Shown here: positions 37,011 through 64,000 of the stretch, piece by piece | How the letters are laid out: each line of letters begins with the position of its first letter | Numbering within the stretch: the stretch's first letter is position 1 | Assembly: GCA_947044365.1 (NCBI GenBank) | Contig: OX345636.1 | Span: 23,655,466-23,719,465 of the forward strand | Direction: 5' to 3' | Length of the DNA stretch: 64,000 bases | DNA from: Petrosia ficiformis | Lineage: Eukaryota > Porifera > Demospongiae > Haplosclerida > Petrosiidae | The notes under the pieces: model-generated | Seen by the model: the letters and a program-made list of their open reading frames with translations, nothing else | Told to the model about the DNA's origin: nothing | Database searches by the model: none | Translations under genes and position numbers: made by a program

Positions 37011-37550
37011 ATGTCTACTGCAAAGAAACCTACTACCAAACCAAGAAAGGCCCCAAAGGCTGCACCAACTCATCCCAAGTATGAAGATATGATCGTTGCT
37101 GCAATCCAATCCTTGAAGGAGAGAAATGGAAGCAGTCGCCAGAAGATCGGAAAGTACTTAGCCAGTAACTATAACGTTGGAGATAATTACGAGGTTCAAC
37201 TGAAATTGGCTTTAAAGCGCCTTCTCAGTAAGGGTAAACTTGTCCATACTAAGGGAATCGGTGCATCTGGTTCGTTCAAAGTTGGCAAGGCAGTAGAGAA
37301 AAAAGAAACCAAGCCTAAGAAAGTAGCAGCGAAAAAGCCTGCAGCAAAGAAAGCAGTGAAGTCTCCCAAGAAAGTAGCAGCAAAGAAAGTGGCAGCGAAA
37401 AAGAGTCCAAAGAAGCCAGCTGCCAAGAAACCAGTAAAGAAACAAAGTATCAAGAAGTCCACTCCCAAAAAGACTGTCAAAAAGACAGTAGCAAAGAAAT
37501 CACCTGCAAAGAAAGCAGCACCCAAGAAGGCTGCACGGCCCAAGAAGTAA
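37011..37550 (+). CDS. Linker histone H1
   Basis: A single-exon gene of 179 codons. The protein has a short basic N-tail ([20 protein letters not shown]), a winged-helix globular domain at about residues 20-93 ([61 protein letters not shown]), and an alanine/lysine/proline tail of about 85 residues with several SPKK motifs. This is the standard H1 layout, and the length is normal for invertebrate H1. It binds nucleosome entry/exit DNA and linker DNA and compacts chromatin. It is intronless with a TATA box and a 3' stem-loop, so it is replication-dependent. No core histone genes flank it in this window, so it is an orphan rather than part of a histone cluster here. The long minus-strand frames across it are mirror artefacts of the lysine-rich tail. 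Confidence 0.97.
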   Translation: MSTAKKPTTKPRKAPKAAPTHPKYEDMIVAAIQSLKERNGSSRQKIGKYLASNYNVGDNYEVQLKLALKRLLSKGKLVHTKGIGASGSFKVGKAVEKKETKPKKVAAKKPAAKKAVKSPKKVAAKKVAAKKSPKKPAAKKPVKKQSIKKSTPKKTVKKTVAKKSPAKKAAPKKAARPKK

Positions 37551-37594
37551 ATGCAAACCTAACACTTTTTTTTTCTGTTTTCTCTTCTCCAAAC

Positions 37595-37631
37595 GGCTTT
37601 TATAAAAGCCACCACTTCTCCAAAAGATTTC
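37595..37631 (+). terminator. Histone 3' stem-loop and downstream element
   Basis: GGCTTTTATAAAAGCC (37595-37610) forms a 6-bp stem with a 4-nt loop and is followed by ACCAC, the canonical histone mRNA 3'-end signal read by SLBP. The purine-rich CAAAAGATTT at 37620-37629 is at the position expected for the U7-pairing downstream element. It lies 45 bp after the H1 stop codon, so the mRNA should be non-polyadenylated. Confidence 0.95.
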
Positions 37632-38282
37632 TCTGTATAATAGTATTATCTATGCACATTATATTTTTTATCCTCTCGATTGATTATAAATTATGTCAAC
37701 TTTGTATTGCAAAAAAATATTTTGTTTACTTTTATATATTATACTCGGTAATTAATTAATTATATGCGATTGCTGCTAATTTAGCTATAAGGCGTGTGCT
37801 TTTGTCATGTGATTGTCCCGTGTTCAAGAAGAAATTAGTGCGGGAAAAATTGGATCCATCATCAGGTGATTTTTTATTTATTATAATTTTATCTTTACTC
37901 TATAAATTCTGTAATAGATAACTCCTGCCAATTAATATTTTCCACTGAGTGAAAGCAGTAAAGATCACAACTCTGTCTAGTGTAGTGCGACGTTTTTATG
38001 TATAATATTTTGGCATGATTTTGCATTTTGGTGCCAGTGCAGCAAATAACTGCACCAACTCAAAGCTCTCAAGATTATTGCTAGAAGTATATAGCACTCA
38101 ATGTAAAACAGAACATCGGTATTCATGTTTGAGGAAGGGAATTTAAATTTTTGTAGTAGAGCTACCAGAACTTCGAATATGGAATAGATAGAAAGCTTTT
38201 GCCAGAATTCAGTAAGTGAAAAAAGTTATGAAAATTAATGTGTTCTCCTGCATGTGTAGCATATAAAGTGATATGTTTTTAG

Positions 38283-38565
38283 TAGGGCTGGGACGATTAA
38301 TTGATTAATCAATTGATATTGAAAATTCTTCTGATTATCGATTATAATTCTGTGATATTGATTATGCCAGAAGACATACTTTAAAATATCGTTTATATCG
38401 ATAAAATAATTACAATAATTATGGAAGTGATAGGAAGCCTTTTTGGGAGGAGTTTCCTGTATTAATTGACTTAATTGGCCTAATTACAATTGATTTTAAT
38501 CGATTATCAATTGACTTGAAGTTAGTGATGATCGATTTCAGAATCTCAGCCAATTCCCAGCCCTA
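38283..38565. mobile_element. hAT-like MITE with 7/8 target duplication
   Basis: The ends TAGGGCTGGGACGATTAA and CCAATTCCCAGCCCTA are inverted repeats (TAGGGCTGGGA in common). The flanks GTTTTTAG (38275-38282) and GTTTTTTG (38566-38573) match at 7 of 8 bases, as expected for an old hAT insertion. The interior is rich in ATTGATTAATCAATTGAT-type inverted words and has no coding capacity. Confidence 0.82.
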
Positions 38566-39231
38566 GTTTTTTGTCTTTGTGATTGACTGTTTATTTGTCC
38601 CAGGATTCATTTGAGTATTACTAGTTCATTAGACACCACCTATGTTAAGTTTGTTAACCATAACTTAAATCAGAGATAATACATACTACATAACCAAGAT
38701 AAGCTTTTAAACATATTCACATGCTTATTGGAACCATTGCTAAACTAAAGTATATATGTGTTTAAATGAAATAGTTTTATATTGTTTTTAGTAGTGCACC
38801 AGTACTTTAATTTTTTTAGGAGTAAAAAACAAATTTTTTTTTAGTTTTAGTATTATATGTGAACTCAATGACAACAATATCACCAAAGATTTGGGCATTC
38901 TAAATCCATTTTCTGTTAGTTATTAGACTGAAGTTTGGTTTAGATGGGCACTAATCATGGTTTTGGATAAATATGTGTTTTTTTTTAAATCGATTGATTA
39001 GTAGTTATAATTAATTAATTATGCATTGTGATTTACCTAATAAGTATCCATATAGGTTTACCTGCTTAAAGTGATAATTTTTTTTTCTATGTTGTGTCTT
39101 AACTGATATGTGTATATATGCATGTAGGCATGCAAAATCCACTGGACTAAGGGTAATACATACATAATACATTAAGTGTGTTATAGATGTAATCATTGAT
39201 CTGACTGTTCAATACATTGTTCGTTCATTGC

Positions 39232-39625
39232 TAGTACCTTGCGGAGGGATCGTTTCCTTTTTACTCTTATGTGTTTTGCTGTGCCCTCATGTGGTTATCC
39301 ACATGTATGCAATCTCCTGCAACAGACTCTGGCGAACACTCTCATCTTCAATTTTAGCAGGACTGACCAAACACTATAAAAACTGTACTTCTTCATCACT
39401 GCAGAGCCACGACAGATTTTCTTTCCTAACCTGCTCAAGACCTTTACCACTACCTTTCAATATTGCTGAAAGTTTCTGGTCTACAAGTAATTGTATTGTG
39501 ACGAACAATTCATACACAATGTTTTCCACATTGTACAATCCACCCCAGTTTGGTCCACTCACTTCATCTCTGCTCACTTCTAGACATGGCTGGGAAACTG
39601 AAGACATCTGTAGACGGAATATCAA
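39232..39625 (-). pseudogene. Decayed hAT-type transposase C-terminal part
   Basis: Read on the minus strand from 39625, one frame gives VENIVYELFVTIQLL, then ENLSWLCSDEEVQFL, a stop at 39374-39376, CLVSPAKIEDESVRQSLLQE with IAYMWITT, and a second stop at 39287-39289. The pattern (D/S)DEEVQFxWxL, about 20 residues, then LLxxIxxxWxTxRG is typical of transposase C-termini in many invertebrate elements. Both stops fall where a conserved Y/W or R would be expected, consistent with single-base decay. The flanks near 38.79 kb (AGTAGTGCACC) and 39.69 kb (GGTACATCACTA) are possible diverged inverted ends. Assignment to hAT rather than a related superfamily is uncertain. Confidence 0.6.
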
Positions 39626-39781
39626 ATCGGTATTGGTTATTGGTACATATCTAAAGTAATTATTGGTTTATCGGAAAAATCTCTTATCGGTACATCACTA
39701 ATGCACATGTATGTATGCCTTTATATATGTATGTATGTTATATGTATGTACACTGTATGTAACTATGTATGTTTATGTACG

Positions 39782-39850
39782 TATGTACTATGTATGTATG
39801 TATGTATGTATGTATGTATGTATGTATGTATGTATGCATGCATGTATGTA
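39782..39850. repeat. (TATG)n microsatellite
   Basis: A run of about a dozen TATG units with flanking imperfect copies from 39705 on. Confidence 0.95.
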
Positions 39851-39859
39851 ACTATGCAT

Positions 39860-41900
39860 CAGTGTTTTTGATAAGCTTATATGTATGTATAGGGTTTTGT
39901 GTATCATATATAATTATACATGTAATGTGATTTGACTCATATAGTGCGTCAGTTCACAATGACTATATAATTACTATCTGGGGATAAAAAACAAACTTCA
40001 ATCATGAATAATTGATTTATAAACGAAAACACTACAAAGGTTGAAGGGAGTGGGTGTAATACTATAGGCTTGAGTGCATTATACTCAAAGTTTCACACAT
40101 TATTCTTTTGAGCAATTCCCACAAAATCTCACTCCTATTCCTGCATATTTCCCTATTATTCTCAATATGTGCATCAACTAATAATATACTATAGTATAAT
40201 TGTAGATTAATGAATTTTTAATTTAATTATGTTAATTCTTTCCTATTATGTCAGCATAATTAATAACTAGAATTATGCCAGCATAATGTGCTCAAGCCTA
40301 TGTATTCCTATTTAAATTTGACGGGATTTACCATGGTACAAATAAGCCTAGACACTACGATTAATGCACTTTAAAGAGAGAGATCACTAAAGAGATCTTC
40401 GGGTCTGCTGGTTGGGTACTGTTCATCAGCTTAAGCTAGTTTATGTCTTTGAGAAAACATTCAGCTAATAGCTAGCTAAGTTTGAAGCTAGCTTTACAAT
40501 TTTTAGCATAATCTACACTCTTCTGCCATTTAGGAGTTGTGGCTCAGATGGTACGAGTTTTTGACTAGATATCAGAAGTTTTGCATAGGAAAAGAGGAAT
40601 GACACATTTTGTCCAGAGATACACAATTTATTCCAAATCAACTTTCAACCCAAGTTCCTTTAAACTAGTGAAGCTGCTGAAAACTGACTAATTGTGGGCT
40701 GTTGTGTTTTATGGATTTTCTTGGCCATTGTGGCTGCTTGTTTGTTCTGTTTGTCAATTATGTTTACACCTTTTGAATTGAAATTTCATATACCAATGTC
40801 TTTTGCCGTATGCTTATATAAACAGTTAATGGATACCTGGTTACATTGCCTTTTGGATATTTCTATCAAATTCCTACCCCTTCACCTTCCAATACATTAC
40901 ATCTTTGTTATTTTATCATATAGAAACAACATTAGCATACTATTGATGATCTCACTGGTGACAGTGATCTGGGGTATTTGTGAAAAATAGTGATAGATAG
41001 ATAATGTGATAGATAGATAATGTGACACACAGTAGTGATAGTGACATGTAACTGTATGTATCCTAAAATTGGTATACCTCTGGGCTTGGCTACATGTGAC
41101 ACCTTTGTGTCCTACATATATTTTAGTGATTATTAGGTAGTTGTTAAAATTGCTAAAATTAGTAGACACAAATAATTATATTTCATTATCGTTAATTTTA
41201 TTTGGCATATTAGACAAGGCATAGCTCAGAAATTTGCTAAAATTAATTCAAAAATTTAGTGGACGCAATTAGTATGGCTTAAAGTTAATTTGATTGTAAT
41301 TATCATAATAATAATTATTAATTATTATTTTATCGTCTGATTCAAAATTATAATAAGTATAACTATAATTATACATATAATTTATATATAATATTTTATG
41401 AATATATATTAATACTGGTGCTCAGTAGATAGATGGATAGATACATTTTCATTTTTAACAGGAAATGTCTCATCAGGAATAGCCTGGTCTACTTGGGAGG
41501 TTTCCACATCCCCAGACTCTCACAGATGTGTGAACAGGGAGGCAGAGCCCTGCCCATGTGTCTGCAAGAGCCTGGGGACAAGATCACGAGGCAGGACGTC
41601 TCTGCTGTAGTGCATGGTGATATTATGATAAAACAAAGTTGTTGTAAGATTGAATGATAAACTAAGAAAGTCGCAAAAAGGGTCTCATATATATATATTT
41701 ACTGAAATTAAATTTTTACAGAGTCATTGGGAAATTTTTCCCAAAAGGCGTGGGTGTTGACCAACAAATGAATTGGGTACTGATCCATGGCTATTGAATT
41801 GCTAACAGACGATCAACGTACAGAGATGTTGGTGCAGTGATATACAGTAGCAGAGGTCTGCTAGTGCAAAAAAAGCGAATTTCATCTAAGTAGTGGGAAC
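39860..41900. other. Intergenic stretch, no gene supported
   Basis: Short frames only. A less AT-rich segment at 41460-41625 with possible splice-like ends was considered as a stray exon, but could not be linked to anything. Confidence 0.45.
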
Positions 41901-41903
41901 GAG

Positions 41904-41945
41904 CCAATTTTGTTTTGGTTCTGGACCACGTGATTGTCACATGAT
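41904..41945 (+). promoter_or_regulatory. CCAAT and E-box cluster upstream of the WDFY3-like gene
   Basis: CCAAT lies at 41904-41908 and ACCACGTGAT, with CACGTG at 41927-41932, is followed by GTCACATGAT. The E-box pair begins about 60 bp before the chosen start codon. CACGTG is also the core of the vertebrate CLEAR element bound by TFEB on autophagy and lysosome genes. Whether this one works is inference only. Confidence 0.4.
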
Positions 41946-41987
41946 AACCTCGTGTTTGTGTCACTGTACTTTGTAGGCCTATTGGTC

Positions 41988-62908
<20,921 letters not shown>

Positions 62909-63129
62909 GTAAGTAAAATACATATACATATACTTACTACATGTATAATAGAGCAATGTACATGTACATGCATAATGTGATTTTCCCAATTCGCATTATG
63001 TATTAATGAACAAATATTTAGCCATTTGGCAGTAAAATATGCATGTTTTGGAAGTTCCTAAGTTGGTACATGTAGCTACATGTACATGTACATGTACAGT
63101 GGTGGTCTAAAATTACTTGTCAGCCACTT

Positions 63130-63432
63130 TCAGACCTTGGCAACGTTTGCAATGGCAGGATACACATGGGAGTTATCTCTCCACCACTGAAGTGGATCGT
63201 CCTTCCTATCGATGACAGGGGCCTTGAAATACTGGTCAAGTTGAGTATACGCTGAAATGCCGGTAGATATGTTGGATGTAGATGCAGCAACTTGTTGATC
63301 AGAGACTTCCCAAACTGGGTTAACTGCCTTGCTGGAAGTTGCATTAGATGGTGTGCTTTGTTGTTGTTCTGTAGACGTAGAATTTTGTGGCTCTGCTAAT
63401 GTTGAAGCGTCACTGATAATCATTCTCACCAT
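63130..63432 (-). pseudogene. hAT transposase C-terminal fragment
   Basis: A 100-codon minus-strand frame ending in LDQYFKAPVIDRKDDPLQWW, then RDNSHVYPAIANVAKV and a stop. The DPLxWW...YPxLAxxAK pattern is the hAT C-terminal dimerisation region, which normally continues for another segment with the sequence PATS. Here it stops just short of it, next to CAGTGGTGGTCTAAAATTAC at about 63104, which looks like a hAT end. The preceding Ser/Thr/Gln-rich part is low complexity. It is a deletion relic in the intron after exon 12 of the WDFY3-like gene. Confidence 0.75.
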
Positions 63433-63734
63433 CTGCTGTACTGAACTCTGAGTCTGATTTGAAAAAAGAATTTTTTAAACCTTGGATCAAGAAGAGTAGC
63501 TATAGAAATGAACCCTTTTCTTCCAATTTACTACAGTAGTGTTGATTGAAGATGAAAATGAAGAAGCCATAGTCGTCATTATAAACACTTAAAAGTTGGT
63601 GTAGACAGTATTACACTAAAAATTTGACAGCTGCAAAATTTTATTTAAAATTTTAAAATTCTTTTTAACATTAATTCTAATAAACACTAATAATTATTAT
63701 TGTTAATTAAAAATCAGTTAATTAACTGTAATAA

Positions 63735-63842
63735 ATGGGGGTGACCATCAATATCGATACTGCATCTTCAAATTTTTCGGTACGATACAATACCAATATT
63801 GTCAAATATCGTTGATATTGATATATATCGGCCATCACTAAT
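63735..63842. mobile_element. Short inverted-repeat element
   Basis: The left end GGGTGACCATCAATATCGAT and the right end, reverse-complemented as TAGTGATGGCCGATATATAT, are imperfect inverted repeats. The interior has GATACGATACAAT-like words. About 108 bp, non-coding, hAT-like by its ends. Confidence 0.6.
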
Positions 63843-64000
63843 GTACATGTATGTATAATAATATTGTCGCTGAAATTGCTTGTGAGTCGGCTGCTAAACC
63901 ATCCTGATATGTAGAAAGAAAGAAATTAAAAAACAAGAGTTAATAAATTATATTATATATATATAATTATGTACATGTACATGTATATACATGTATAAAA

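Noticed and set aside
37196..37543. Minus-strand phenylalanine-rich frame
   Set aside because: Mirror frame of the lysine/alanine tail of histone H1.
41443..41625. Less AT-rich plus-strand segment flanked by ACAG and GTGATA
   Set aside because: Could be a stray exon or captured fragment, but no frame shows a recognisable protein and nothing joins it.

Overview
The window looks like genomic DNA of a marine invertebrate, most likely a demosponge of the Amphimedon type. The inference rests on very AT-rich sequence, GT-AG introns loaded with short inverted-repeat transposons, intron-containing single-copy metazoan genes (a WDFY3/ALFY orthologue, a linker histone with a 3' stem-loop, an intron-bearing tRNA-Ile), and a decayed beta-helix membrane-protein gene of a kind I associate with sponges. 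No bacterial-type operons, CRISPR arrays or rRNA genes were seen. All exon boundaries were read by eye from splice consensus and phase continuity, with no transcript support.

Layout. 1-4.6 kb (minus): three phase-0 mini-exons, at least two of which read as single ankyrin-like repeats; this is part of a gene that continues off the left edge. 6.4-8.1 kb (minus): a broken beta-helix plus multi-membrane-span gene with frameshifts and in-frame stops. 9.9-31.2 kb (minus): the most interesting gene, a 14-coding-exon, about 654-residue protein that joins an N-terminal TAZ-type zinc finger to a MAP3K-like (STE-type) protein kinase domain. It probably has a non-coding first exon near 32.8 kb and a promoter with CRE-like half sites near 32.9 kb. 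33-41.9 kb: an intergenic block with retroelement and hAT debris around a compact, intronless histone H1 gene (37.0-37.6 kb). 42.0 kb to the right edge (plus): the first 12 recognisable coding exons (about 682 residues) of a WDFY3/ALFY-like BEACH-WD40 autophagy scaffold, whose BEACH, WD40 and FYVE parts lie outside the window. A tRNA-Ile(UAU) gene with a 15-nt intron sits in its second intron.

The rest is mainly repeats: at least six families of small inverted-repeat elements (two with exact and three with near-exact 8-bp target duplications, including one hAT-type element nested inside another), foldback elements with a shared GC-rich apex, hAT transposase remnants, minisatellites, and ACATGT/TGTACA palindromic arrays. 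These arrays are dense inside the two long genes and nearly absent from the first 10 kb and from 32-42 kb.

The genes show no operon-like relation. The kinase and WDFY3 genes diverge from the H1-containing block, each with its own promoter-like region.
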